17,914 nt of DNA from CALHVX01 sp964640725 (GTDB lineage Bacteria > Pseudomonadota > Gammaproteobacteria > Pseudomonadales > Azotimanducaceae), in assembly GCA_964640725.1 (NCBI GenBank), contig CAZXIJ010000050.1, forward strand, positions 1 through 17,914. Direction: 5' to 3'. Numbering within the stretch: position 1 is the first letter of the stretch; the number at the start of each line of letters is the position of its first letter. The notes beneath the pieces are model-generated. The model saw nothing but the letters and a program-made list of their open reading frames with translations, was not told the DNA's origin and did no database searches. A program made the position numbers and the translations under genes. Below, one piece after another: positions 6,276 through 14,091 of the stretch.

Positions 6276-7634
6276 TTGAGACGACATCTCTGGCTGCTAA
6301 CCATGACGCTGCCGAGCATGGCAGCCGCCTATGAGCCGGATCAAGCACTGCGCGACACGCTGTCCAAAACTGAAAAGCGGGCGCTCGTAGAAGCGACCCC
6401 AGCCGCCCAGCGGCTTTCGGTGCGCCTGAGCTTTTCGCCCCGGGGGGCCTTTCGCGACTACGAGCGTATCGCCAAAGAAGCCGGTTTCGAGCCGTACGCA
6501 GACTGCAGCGTTGCCACCTTTGCGAGCGTCACGAACTGGCGTCTGGCCCTGGGCCGGGACGCCACGCCGGCACAGATCACCGGACTTATTGAGCAATGCC
6601 AGGACGCCGAAGAGACCACATTGGGGGCCAAGCCGGTGTCTCAGACCACCGGCGATCGCGCGATCCTGCGCGGTATCTGGCAGCGCAATCTGGAGTTTGT
6701 GGCGAACAGCCTGGGGGACGACGCGCTGCAGGCTTTCTTGCAGGAGGACGCGGCTGCGTATTTCCGCAAACACTACGGCGACCCGACCCAGTGGACGCTC
6801 AGCGACCAGGGGTTTCAGGAAAGGGCGGTCGCCGAGGCAGNNNNNNNNNNNNNNNNNNNNNNNNNNNNNNNNNNNNNNNNNNNNNNNNNNNNNNNNNNNN
6901 NNNNNNNNNNNNNNNNNNNNNNNNNNNNNNNNNNNNNNNNCGCCGAGGCAGTCGCCGAGGCAGTGACCGCGAAGGCGGCAACGGCGGCTTCGGAACCAGG
7001 TTCGGCACCAGACTCTGCTCCGGCGGCAACTCCCAAGACCTCAGCGGGGGCCAACGCACAATTCGAGCGCATCGCCCTTCGCACCGTTACCCGCTACGGG
7101 CTCGGCGGCGTTTACGTCGAGAACGAGACCTACCTACTGCTGAAGGACGGCTCAATCCTTCGAAACTTTTCCGACAACCCCTACACCTTAAACGTCGCTG
7201 CTTCCAAACGCGCCGTTCCGAAAAACTGGGGCCGCTGGCGACCCCAGGGCAACAGGCTGCAGGTTACCTGGCCCGGCAAGAAACCGACGCTGTGGAAGAC
7301 ATGGTTCAGCACCCGAGCCGCGGGGCCAGGGCAAACAATCGAGGGTCGGTTCCAGTCCGCAGACGGCTTTGGCGGCGGGCGCGTCGCCAACTTCAACACT
7401 GTCGCTTTCAGTGCAGATGGCCGCTTTGCCTGGGCAAGCCTCAAAGGCGGAAGCACTGGCGGCTGGCTGCCCGCCTATAGCGACAAGCGCCGTTCGGGAC
7501 GCTATACGCTGAACGGCCACTCCATCCAGCTGCGCTACAACGACGGCACCATGGAGGACTACGCTTTCGCTTTCTACCCAAAAGACGACGAACACTTTGT
7601 GATCGGGGCGAATCACTTCGCGCCGCTCAAGTAA
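6276..7634 (+). CDS. Secreted two-domain protein of unknown function with repeat linker (interrupted by gap)
   Basis: I do not recognise this protein. TTG 6276 gives MRRHLWLLTMTLPSMAAA, a Sec signal peptide with likely cleavage before YEPDQ. The N-terminal domain (about residues 20-185) is helical with two cysteines (in YADCSVATF and IEQCQDA) that could form a disulfide. A low-complexity linker of VAEA repeats follows and is cut by an assembly gap, then an Ala/Ser/Pro stretch. The C-terminal domain (about the last 195 residues) is beta-rich and aromatic, with two similar units: GRWRPQGNRLQVTWPGKK and GRYTLNGHSIQLRYNDGT. The parts on either side of the gap happen to read in the same frame with 100 N. 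It is divergent from the SDR and convergent with the fusion kinase gene. A periplasmic or surface role is likely; nothing more can be said. Confidence 0.75.
   Translation: MRRHLWLLTMTLPSMAAAYEPDQALRDTLSKTEKRALVEATPAAQRLSVRLSFSPRGAFRDYERIAKEAGFEPYADCSVATFASVTNWRLALGRDATPAQITGLIEQCQDAEETTLGAKPVSQTTGDRAILRGIWQRNLEFVANSLGDDALQAFLQEDAAAYFRKHYGDPTQWTLSDQGFQERAVAEAXXXXXXXXXXXXXXXXXXXXXXXXXXXXXXXXXXAEAVAEAVTAKAATAASEPGSAPDSAPAATPKTSAGANAQFERIALRTVTRYGLGGVYVENETYLLLKDGSILRNFSDNPYTLNVAASKRAVPKNWGRWRPQGNRLQVTWPGKKPTLWKTWFSTRAAGPGQTIEGRFQSADGFGGGRVANFNTVAFSADGRFAWASLKGGSTGGWLPAYSDKRRSGRYTLNGHSIQLRYNDGTMEDYAFAFYPKDDEHFVIGANHFAPLK
6828..6962 (+). repeat. Coding tandem repeat, 12-bp unit, spanning a gap
   Basis: The unit GTCGCCGAGGCA (Val-Ala-Glu-Ala) occurs at 6828-6839, partly at 6941-6950 and fully at 6951-6962, on both edges of the N run. 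The gap is therefore an unresolved tandem repeat and the copy number is unknown. Confidence 0.85.
6841..6940. other. Assembly gap (100 N) inside the repeat linker
   Basis: Exactly 100 N. The 11 bases CGCCGAGGCAG end the left contig and begin the right one, which is typical of a scaffolder stopping in a tandem repeat. Confidence 0.97.
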
Positions 7635-7677
7635 TCGGGGACCGACAACGCCGACTCAGCTCGCGGGCGCGATGGCC

Positions 7678-7714
7678 AGCAAGCAACAGACCGCAGCCAC
7701 GACAAGCTTGCTTT
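7678..7714 (+). terminator. Weak hairpin between convergent genes
   Basis: AGCAAGC (7678-7684) and GCTTGCT (7706-7712) can form a 7-bp stem with a 21-nt loop, followed only by TT. It sits after the secreted-protein gene and touches the stop codon of the opposite gene. As a terminator it is weak. Confidence 0.25.
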
Positions 7715-9956
7715 AACCCGGTACGGCTTTTTTCCGCTTGGGCTTCTTGTTCCCCTTCAGCGTCTTCTTCCAGTTCTGCTTCCAGTCGTAGCTGGACAGA
7801 GACCAGCGCCACCAGCGGGGCAGCGGCTGCAGGGTGTTGGCATCGTAGGCTGCAATCAGCTGCTCTCGATCCGGCCAGGCCAGCTTGTAACAGATTCGGT
7901 TCAGATCTTTGAAGCGCATGCGAGCCCTGGCCGCGCGGGACCGATCAATCAGAGCGCGGCCGATATCAATCAGGTAGAACGTGATCTCGCCGTTGGCACT
8001 GGTCATCATCAGATTGCCAGACGACAGGTCCCGATGGATGATGCCGCGCCAGTGCATATGGGCCACAAACTCCCCAATGCGCAGCAACCAGGTGGCCTTG
8101 TCGATGCCCCGGTACTCGTGCTCGCCCGCCTTGAACGCCGTAAACAGGTCCCGACAGGAAAAGGCCCCTTCAACAAATCGGCAAATGTAGTAGCTGTCGG
8201 CGGCGTTGCTGCCGGGCTGCTCAAAGAAACCCAGGGGTGTTGGTGTATTGATACCCAACCGCAGCATCTGCGTTGCGTTGTTCCAGTGACGTTTGCCTTT
8301 ACTCGGCAAAAATCGGTAGGTGAAGCGCTTAATCCCGCGGGCGCGATTGAGCTTGACCGTCTGCTCCCCCTCGCTCCACCAGGGCGCCCTGACGTTCCAC
8401 AGCTTGTTGCGCTTATCGCGCAACACTTTTAACTGCGGCAGCTCCTGCAGCAGCTGCGGAATCTCCGCAGCCAATGGCGCCGGATCTGCCGCTGGCGCAA
8501 ACAGCGAGTAAGCACCGCGCCACGCCCGGCCCTGCAGAACCCGGGTCTCTTTTTGATCGCCGAGCCAGTGCACCACACCCGGCACCTGACCCTGCTGCAT
8601 CCGACGCAGCCGAGCGATCTCCGGTGCTGCCACCGCCTGCTCCCAGCGCAAGACGAGGGGCTGCTCAGAGATTGATACGGGTTCCGCGCTGAGTTCCTGA
8701 CCTTCCGGCGTAAAGAAGCGCGCCGCGTTGAGGGGCTCTTCATCGTACAGCGCCTTTAACGGGAACAGGCTTCTGTCACCACACCAGACGATATGCCAGT
8801 GGCCGGCTTCCGGGCTCGAGAACGCAAAGTGGTGCACCCCGTCGACATCGTTATGCGCCTGCAGACAGGTGGCGTTTCGAAGCAGGCGGACGCAGAATCC
8901 GAGGGCGCTGAACGCCGCCGTTCGAGTAAAGTCTGCGACGTCGCCGCGCACCTCCCGGTAGTAGCTGACATTGTCGGCATCCGGATAGCTGCCATCGCCG
9001 CAATCAATGAGACCATCTCGCTGGCAAATCAACGGCCCCCAGTACACACGATCCAGCGCACCACTTGCTGCCGCAAGAACCAGGTAGCGGGTCAGGTAGT
9101 GCGCGTTCTTTAACTCAGGCTGCATCGACCAGCGCATCAGCCGCTTGCGGCTCCAGCAGGTGTAGGTGCAGTAGGTCCTGGAGATGCCGTTCTGACGACT
9201 GATCTCGGCCAGCACCCGAGCTTTCTTCACAAGGTTCAGGCGCAGCCAGCGGGTCGCAAACTGGCGGGCAACGCGGTGGTCGTAGGCCTCTGGCTCTACG
9301 ACCCGCTCGACAAACAGGTTGTCCGTGTGGATGTCCGGCGCCGAATGCGCCCGGCTCATGGCATCAAGAAAGCCCACGTTGTAGACGGGCTCAAAGTCCG
9401 AAACGTTTGGCCCAGCCAAAGACTTGCCGCCCGACTGCGCCACCGGCGCTGCCAGCTGCCACGCCTTCAGGTAGCCCTGGGCGCTGTAGCCCGACCAGCG
9501 GCCGCGATTGGGCGTGTTGCCAATTTCTATGGCGCCAACCCGATCACCGTGCTGCGCCAGCACCTGCGTCACAAACTCAGTCCATCGCGCCTGCACCGCC
9601 CTGTCGCGGGCGAGCACCTTGGCGTCCTGCCGCGGGGGCAACAAAGCCAGCAGGACATCGAATCCTTCGTCGAGCAAGCGCAGTAGAAACCGTTCCGAGG
9701 CCGCGCCGACGGCATCGTAGCTGTAGCTCAGCCGAACGTGCCGGATCTGCAGTTCGCGCAGCGCCGCAACGACGTAGTCATCGCAACGCGGATCGTCTGA
9801 GGTCGCGACATTAACGCCAATAAAGTCTTCGGCAACGCTCGCGACCTGATCGATCGCATCAGCCTGGCGCAGCCAGCGCGGCAGGCTGGAGACTGCGTGC
9901 ACGAAGCCGGTCCCCGCAATTCGCCATCGGTCAAGGGCTCGCAATAGAGCTGTCAT
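7713..9956 (-). CDS. Fusion: degenerate clan-A glycosidase-like barrel + WaaP/InaA-type lipopolysaccharide kinase domain
   Basis: A 747-residue protein with two parts. The N-terminal ~440 residues look like a TIM-barrel glycosidase with a beta-sandwich tail: VEDFIGVNVA-like first strand (about 43-51), IRHVRLSYSYD (71-81), AIEIGNTPNRGRWSGYS (142-158) and VYWGPL (304-309). In clan GH-A the sequence is normally GNEPN, with Glu as acid/base; here it is GNT (146-148), so the barrel may be catalytically dead. The C-terminal part (about 510-705) is an LPS-kinase-like fold: candidate ATP lysine K535 in TVKLN, LGINTPTPLGFFE (567-579), catalytic loop HRDLSSGN (641-648) and DIG (664-666) in place of DFG. 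A basic tail (KKPKRKK) ends it. No signal peptide is evident, so it is probably cytosolic or membrane-peripheral. A role in LPS or surface-glycan phosphorylation is inferred. Confidence 0.8.
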   Translation of the reverse strand: MTALLRALDRWRIAGTGFVHAVSSLPRWLRQADAIDQVASVAEDFIGVNVATSDDPRCDDYVVAALRELQIRHVRLSYSYDAVGAASERFLLRLLDEGFDVLLALLPPRQDAKVLARDRAVQARWTEFVTQVLAQHGDRVGAIEIGNTPNRGRWSGYSAQGYLKAWQLAAPVAQSGGKSLAGPNVSDFEPVYNVGFLDAMSRAHSAPDIHTDNLFVERVVEPEAYDHRVARQFATRWLRLNLVKKARVLAEISRQNGISRTYCTYTCWSRKRLMRWSMQPELKNAHYLTRYLVLAAASGALDRVYWGPLICQRDGLIDCGDGSYPDADNVSYYREVRGDVADFTRTAAFSALGFCVRLLRNATCLQAHNDVDGVHHFAFSSPEAGHWHIVWCGDRSLFPLKALYDEEPLNAARFFTPEGQELSAEPVSISEQPLVLRWEQAVAAPEIARLRRMQQGQVPGVVHWLGDQKETRVLQGRAWRGAYSLFAPAADPAPLAAEIPQLLQELPQLKVLRDKRNKLWNVRAPWWSEGEQTVKLNRARGIKRFTYRFLPSKGKRHWNNATQMLRLGINTPTPLGFFEQPGSNAADSYYICRFVEGAFSCRDLFTAFKAGEHEYRGIDKATWLLRIGEFVAHMHWRGIIHRDLSSGNLMMTSANGEITFYLIDIGRALIDRSRAARARMRFKDLNRICYKLAWPDREQLIAAYDANTLQPLPRWWRWSLSSYDWKQNWKKTLKGNKKPKRKKAVPG

Positions 9957-10104
9957 TCCTTGGAATCATGTCCCCGTACTTTCGGCACTGCAGCGCCGCC
10001 GGCGCCGAATCACGCTGCGGACGCGTTAGGGTAACAGCAGGGCGATCTTTCCGCAGGATGCCGGCTATCGATGGCACCCTGGTCGGTCTGTGCAGCCGTC
10101 AGCC
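9957..10104. other. 148-bp spacer upstream of the fusion gene
   Basis: This lies between the sua5 stop and the start of the fusion gene. It must hold the leftward promoter of the fusion gene, but I see no convincing -35/-10 pair and no U-tract terminator for sua5. AAGGA abuts the fusion ATG with no spacer, which is unusually close. Confidence 0.4.
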
Positions 10105-11055
10105 TTATCCCCGGGGCGCGGCCGCCCGTTGCAGGCGATCGTTGATCGCCTCACCCAGGCCCGTGTCTGGTATCGGCATCACCGCTATCGCTGCGGCACC
10201 GGAAGCATCGAGCCGGCGCAGATACTGGTAAAGGTTGGCCGCTGCTTCCGCAAGATCGGCTGACCGGGACAGACAGAGCGTATCTGCCGGCGATGCCGGG
10301 CCAAAGCCAAGCAGCACCTCCCCTGGGTTTGCCCGCTGAGCATTCAGGCGCAGCTGTGCGCGCGGCGCGTAGTGCGAGCGCAGCTGCCCTGGCGCCGAGA
10401 TTGACGTGTCCGCCCGGTCGGCTAAAGGCCCCACGATCGCCTCAAGCTCTGCACGAGGAATCGCGCCCGGGCGCAGCAGCGTGGGCGGCGCATCGGGCAG
10501 TACGGCAACGATGCTGGACTCCACGCCAGATCGGCACGGACCGCCATCCAGAACCAACCGAACGGCGTCGCCGAGTTCGGCCGCCACTTCCTCGGCCCGG
10601 GTCGGGCTGAGCCGGCCGGAGGGGTTGGCCGAGGGCGCTGCCAGCGGCACACCAATGGCCTGCAGCAGCGCCTGCGCAATCGGCTGGGAGGGCACACGCA
10701 CCGCGATCGTGTCGAGACCTGCGCGCGCGAGCTCACAGGTCTGGCCGCCGTTGGCGACGGGCATCACCAGGGTCAGGGGACCGGGCCAGAACGCCTCGGC
10801 CAGGGCCTCGGCACGCGCGTCCAGGATGCCCTCGCGCCGCGCCATAGCGGTGTCGGCAACGTGCGCGATCAAAGGGTTAAAAGTGGGCCGCCCCTTGATC
10901 GCGTAGATCGAGGCCACCGCCGAAGGGTTGCTGGCGTCTGCGGCCAGGCCGTAGACCGTCTCGGTTGGCAGACCCACGGTTTGCCCCGCGCGCAGCGCCG
11001 CCACGGCGCGCTGCAGACCAGCGGCATCGCCGGCAACGATGGGTGAGGACTTCAT
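10105..11055 (-). CDS. sua5: L-threonylcarbamoyladenylate synthase, long Sua5 form
   Basis: This enzyme makes threonylcarbamoyl-AMP from threonine, bicarbonate and ATP, the first step of tRNA t6A37 synthesis in the cytosol. The YrdC-like domain is clear: TVGLPTETVYGLAADA near the N-terminus, KGRPTFNPLIAHV, WPGPLTLV, VPLAAPSANPSG and SSIVAV. The linker SAPGQLRSHYAPR and a C-terminal ~100-residue Sua5 domain follow, so it is the long form and not TsaC. I chose ATG 11055 (316 residues) because it overlaps the pyrC stop as ATGA, indicating translational coupling; an upstream start at 11076 would lie inside pyrC. The stop is TAA at 10105. Confidence 0.93.
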   Translation of the reverse strand: MKSSPIVAGDAAGLQRAVAALRAGQTVGLPTETVYGLAADASNPSAVASIYAIKGRPTFNPLIAHVADTAMARREGILDARAEALAEAFWPGPLTLVMPVANGGQTCELARAGLDTIAVRVPSQPIAQALLQAIGVPLAAPSANPSGRLSPTRAEEVAAELGDAVRLVLDGGPCRSGVESSIVAVLPDAPPTLLRPGAIPRAELEAIVGPLADRADTSISAPGQLRSHYAPRAQLRLNAQRANPGEVLLGFGPASPADTLCLSRSADLAEAAANLYQYLRRLDASGAAAIAVMPIPDTGLGEAINDRLQRAAAPRG

Positions 11056-12116
11056 AGCGGGCCGGCAAAGCGCCACTGCAGGGTTGCTTCCGCATGAAAG
11101 GGCCGAACAACATCGCCACCGGCAGCCAGGGTGAGCGGCACGGCCACCGGCTCTCTGAGCAATGTCACGCGCTCTTCGTTCAAGGGCAGACGATAGAACG
11201 CCGGACCGAACTCCGAGGCAAAGCCTTCGAGCCGGTCGAGGGCGCCCTCTTCTTCAAAAACCTTGGCGTAGGCCTCCAGCGCATAGGGCGCGCAGAAGAT
11301 GCCCGCGCAGCCGCAATCGGATTCCTTGGCAGCCACCCCGTGGGGCGCGGAGTCCGTGCCCAGGAAGAACTTGCCGCTGCCAGAGGTCGCCGCCGCGCGC
11401 AGCGCCTGGCGATGCAGCTCGCGCTTGGCGGTCGGCAGGCAGTACATGTGCGGGCGCATGCCGCCGTCGAACATGGCGTTGCGGTTGATCTCGAGGTGGT
11501 GCGGCGTGATGGTCGCGGCCATCCTGGCCCCCTGACTGCTCACAAAGTCCACGGCGTCTTTGGTGGTAATGTGCTCGAGCACAATCCGCAGCTCGGGAAA
11601 GTCTCGCACCAGCGGCTGCAAGACCTGGTCGATGAACACCGCCTCGCGATCAAAGACATCGATCTCGGGCGAAGTGACCTCGCCGTGGATCAGCAGCGGC
11701 ATATCGATCCGCTGCATGGTCTCCAGCACCTCAGTGATGTTGGCGACGGCGGTGACGCCGTGGGCAGAATTGGTGGTGGCGTTTGCCGGATACAGCTTGC
11801 AGGCCGTGAACACGCCAGCCTCGAAGCCGGCTTCAATCTCCCCCGCAGCAATGCTGTCGGTCAGATAGGCCGTCATCAACGGCTCAAAGGCCACGCCTTC
11901 CGGTACCGCCGCGAGGATGCGCGAGCGGTAGGCCTCGGCCAGCGCAACGCTGGTGACGGGGGGCGTGAGGTTCGGCATGACGATGGCCCGGGCAAACTGT
12001 CGCGCCGTGTACTGCGTGACGCTCGTCAGCATCTCGCCGTCGCGCAGGTGTACGTGCCAGTCATCCGGGCGGCGCAGGGTCAGGCGTTGTGGGGACGGCT
12101 CAGGCTGCTCCGACAT
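11052..12116 (-). CDS. pyrC: Dihydroorotase, class II (PyrC)
   Basis: This zinc amidohydrolase interconverts carbamoyl-aspartate and dihydroorotate in de novo pyrimidine synthesis (cytosol, usually a homodimer). It is 354 residues, close to the usual ~345. Metal ligands are visible: HVHLRD (21-26, His21 and His23), the carboxylated lysine K107 in ACKLYPAN, His144 in LIHGEV, His182 in LEHITT, and Asp255 in GTDSAPH. The substrate-binding MPNLTPP (48-54) is present. Its TGA overlaps the sua5 ATG, so the two form an operon read leftward. Upstream, 78 bp remain before an assembly gap, so its promoter is only partly visible. Confidence 0.96.
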   Translation of the reverse strand: MSEQPEPSPQRLTLRRPDDWHVHLRDGEMLTSVTQYTARQFARAIVMPNLTPPVTSVALAEAYRSRILAAVPEGVAFEPLMTAYLTDSIAAGEIEAGFEAGVFTACKLYPANATTNSAHGVTAVANITEVLETMQRIDMPLLIHGEVTSPEIDVFDREAVFIDQVLQPLVRDFPELRIVLEHITTKDAVDFVSSQGARMAATITPHHLEINRNAMFDGGMRPHMYCLPTAKRELHRQALRAAATSGSGKFFLGTDSAPHGVAAKESDCGCAGIFCAPYALEAYAKVFEEEGALDRLEGFASEFGPAFYRLPLNEERVTLLREPVAVPLTLAAGGDVVRPFHAEATLQWRFAGPL

Positions 12117-12194
12117 AGATCAGGTGCTCGCGGACCGGTGACTGAAGAGGGTCGCTATGATGCAAGCTGAGGCTGCGGGCGACAACGGCCGGAG
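12117..12194. other. pyrC upstream region, cut by a gap
   Basis: These 78 bp precede pyrC on the minus strand. A short plus-strand ATG (12157) preceded by GAGGG could start a divergent gene, but it runs into the gap after 12 codons and cannot be judged. Confidence 0.4.
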
Positions 12195-12294
12195 NNNNNN
12201 NNNNNNNNNNNNNNNNNNNNNNNNNNNNNNNNNNNNNNNNNNNNNNNNNNNNNNNNNNNNNNNNNNNNNNNNNNNNNNNNNNNNNNNNNNNNNN
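12195..12294. other. Assembly gap (100 N) removing the 3' end of the hydroxyproline dehydratase gene
   Basis: Exactly 100 N. Minus-strand reading before it ends in LDPSDPWP, which in the family is followed by only a few residues. The sequence on the other side does not continue the protein, so the stop codon lies in the gap. Confidence 0.95.
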
Positions 12295-13289
12295 CCGGTC
12301 GGCCAGGGATCGCTCGGATCCAGCATCAGCTGCCGCGTTCCGGTGATCCAGGCCCGGCCACGGACCGACGGGCGCACCGCGGGCCGGCCGGCAAGGGTCT
12401 CCGTCTGCTCGATCGTGCCCGTGAACTGCGAGCCGAGCAGGGACTGAAACTGCACGGGCTGCCCCAGCTGCACTTCACCGCGCGCGTGCATCAGGGCCAG
12501 CCGCGCAGAGACGGCCGTGCCCGTGGGCGACCGGTCAATCTTGCCGGGCTGAATGGCCACGCAGTGGCGACCGATCAGCCCCGAGTCCTGGCGCGAGACC
12601 GGATGCGCGAGCAGACAGAAGGTGATCTCGTTCATATCGGTCAGCACCGGATGCTGAAAGCCGAGCTGCTCGTTCGCGGCCCGCGCGATACGCATCCCCA
12701 TGATCGCGAGATCACGGGCTTCATCGACGGTCAGGTCAAAGCCCAGAGCCTTTGCATCGACGCAGGCGAAGCTGTCGCCGCCAAACAGGACATCGGTTGC
12801 CAGGGTGCCGACCCCTTCCACCTCGAGCGGCGCTCCAGTGCGGTCCACAAAGGAGGGAATATTGGTGAACGCGACGCTCTCCACCTTGCCGTTCCGGCAC
12901 TGCGCGCGGACTTCGACCAGCCCCCCGGGCATCTCCAGCAGGAACGTGGTGATCGGCTCGACCATGGGCAGGATCCCGGTCTCCAGCGCCACGGTGGCAA
13001 CGCACAGGGTGTTCGAGCCCGACATGGGCGGCACAGTTGCCGGCTCCATGATGATCGCGGCCAGATCCGCGTGCGGGTGCTTTGGCGGTACCAGCAGGTT
13101 GGCGTGCCGGAAAACGCCGCCACGCGGCTCGTTGAGCAGGAAGTCCTTGAGCGTCTGGTCCTCGGCGATGAAGCGGGATTGCGCCCACAGAGAGTCCCCG
13201 GGCGGCGGGGTAACGCCGCCGACGATCACGTCGCCGACTTCGCCCTCCGCATGGCACTCCACGATGTGGATGACCCTGGATGTGTGCAA
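12295..13289 (-). CDS. Trans-3-hydroxy-L-proline dehydratase-like enzyme (proline racemase family), 3' end missing
   Basis: A proline racemase superfamily enzyme. The N-terminus (VIHIVECHAEGEVGDVIVGG), NEPRGGVFRHANLLVPPKHP, GGDSFACVDAKALGF and ITGTRQLMLDPSDPWP match trans-3-hydroxy-L-proline dehydratases, which yield delta-1-pyrroline-2-carboxylate. Racemases and 4-hydroxyproline epimerases have two catalytic Cys. Here the first position is Ser90 (MSGSNT) and the second is Thr256 (SPTGT). The Thr favours dehydration over racemisation, and the Ser is a known variant. I chose TTG 13289 because AGAGG lies 7 nt upstream and the protein then starts at the conserved region; ATG 13316 adds nine residues. 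The last few codons are in the gap. No pyrroline-carboxylate reductase or proline-catabolism neighbour is visible. The specific activity is a family-based inference. Confidence 0.85.
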
Positions 13290-13548
13290 GGTGTGACCTC
13301 TTCTGGATCCGAGCATTCGGGATGGTCCGGCAATGCGCCAGCGTTCACAACGGGGCTGGACGCACGCGCCGACTGAGCGTTTCGGCCCAGCGGCGAGCAA
13401 CGTCTGATGATAACGGCCGAAATAGATCGCGCCATGTGTCTTCCGGCAGACAGTCCGCCGGGGCCGGCCCAAATAGTCTGCCCTTGTCCCCTGCAGGACC
13501 GGTGCCACAGCGCCCCGCAGGACTCAGCAACAGACCAAGGCCATCATC
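13290..13548. other. Divergent spacer between the dehydratase and the Hcp-like gene
   Basis: A 259-bp intergenic region that must contain both divergent promoters. Open reading through part of it on the minus strand (upstream of 13316) has no family similarity I can recognise. No clear sigma-70 boxes or palindromic operator stood out. Confidence 0.45.
13297..13301 (-). promoter_or_regulatory. Shine-Dalgarno deciding TTG 13289
   Basis: On the minus strand AGAGG lies 7 nt before TTG 13289. The upstream ATG 13316 has no recognisable site. Confidence 0.55.
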
Positions 13549-14082
13549 ATGACGATCAAAGCAGCTGCAACCATCGCTTCCAAAACTCTTCTCGCTACGG
13601 TAACCGCGGGCCTGCTCGGTATGAGCGCCGTCGCCTCTGCCGACATCTTTGTGGACATCCCGGGCATTCCCGGCGACAGCCAGGATGCTCAGTTCCGCGA
13701 CACAATCAGAGCGATCGGCGCGACAGGCACCTTTAACAGTGGCGGCTGCGGCGTCTTTACGATCGTCAAGAATATCGATATCGCCAGCCCGCGGCTGATT
13801 TCGAGCGTCATCGGCGGCAGGCTTGAGCCCGAGGTTGACATCATCTACACCGCGCCCGGCTCCTCCGGCGGGCAAACCGAGTTTTACCGCATGACCCTGG
13901 AAACCGTTCGCATCGCGAGGCTCAAAAGCAGCACCAGCGACGACCCCAACGCTCTGCCCACGGAGCAGGTCAACCTGCGCGCAAACTCCGTGACGATCAC
14001 CCACACGGCATTAGATGCCAAAGGTGGAGCGGGTATCGAAACGTCGGAAACCGTGCAGTGCTTCGGCAAGAAGGCCCGCTAG
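13549..14082 (+). CDS. Hcp-family (type VI tube protein-like) protein with a Sec signal peptide
   Basis: A 177-residue protein. Residues 1-31 form a clear Sec signal peptide (basic start, hydrophobic TLLATVTAGLLGMSAVA, cleavage after ASA). The mature part follows the Hcp fold pattern: DIFVDIPGIPGDSQDAQFRD (32-51) corresponds to the IxIDGIxGESxDxxHK opening of Hcp, FTIVKNIDIASPRL (70-83) to its central VKxxDxASPxL segment, and TEFYRMTLETVRIARL (110-125) and PTEQVNLRANSVTI (137-150) to its later strands. Cys67 and Cys171 could form a disulfide after export. Canonical Hcp is cytosolic and exported by the T6SS, so a signal peptide is odd; no T6SS gene is nearby. It ends 9 bp from the convergent yegD. 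Function unknown. Confidence 0.75.
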   Translation: MTIKAAATIASKTLLATVTAGLLGMSAVASADIFVDIPGIPGDSQDAQFRDTIRAIGATGTFNSGGCGVFTIVKNIDIASPRLISSVIGGRLEPEVDIIYTAPGSSGGQTEFYRMTLETVRIARLKSSTSDDPNALPTEQVNLRANSVTITHTALDAKGGAGIETSETVQCFGKKAR

Positions 14083-14091
14083 CCAGCGCTT

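Noticed and set aside
6158..9958. The 11-mer AGCTGTCATTC occurs at 6158-6168 and 9948-9958, both near starts of leftward genes
   Set aside because: At the second site it is part of the coding start of the fusion gene, without the inverted partner. Two copies of 11 bases are weak evidence for a shared site.
11094..12170. A 358-codon plus-strand open frame opposite pyrC
   Set aside because: It is the antisense shadow of pyrC, which has all metal ligands and family length. High GC makes such shadows common, and the frame shows no family pattern.
12120..12194. Continuation of the dehydratase frame beyond the N gap
   Set aside because: The residues read there do not resemble the family C-terminus, which should end within a few residues of LDPSDPWP. 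The frame is open by chance.
13317..13508. N-terminal extension of the hydroxyproline dehydratase frame
   Set aside because: Arg-rich, no family similarity and no ribosome site; the conserved protein begins near 13289.
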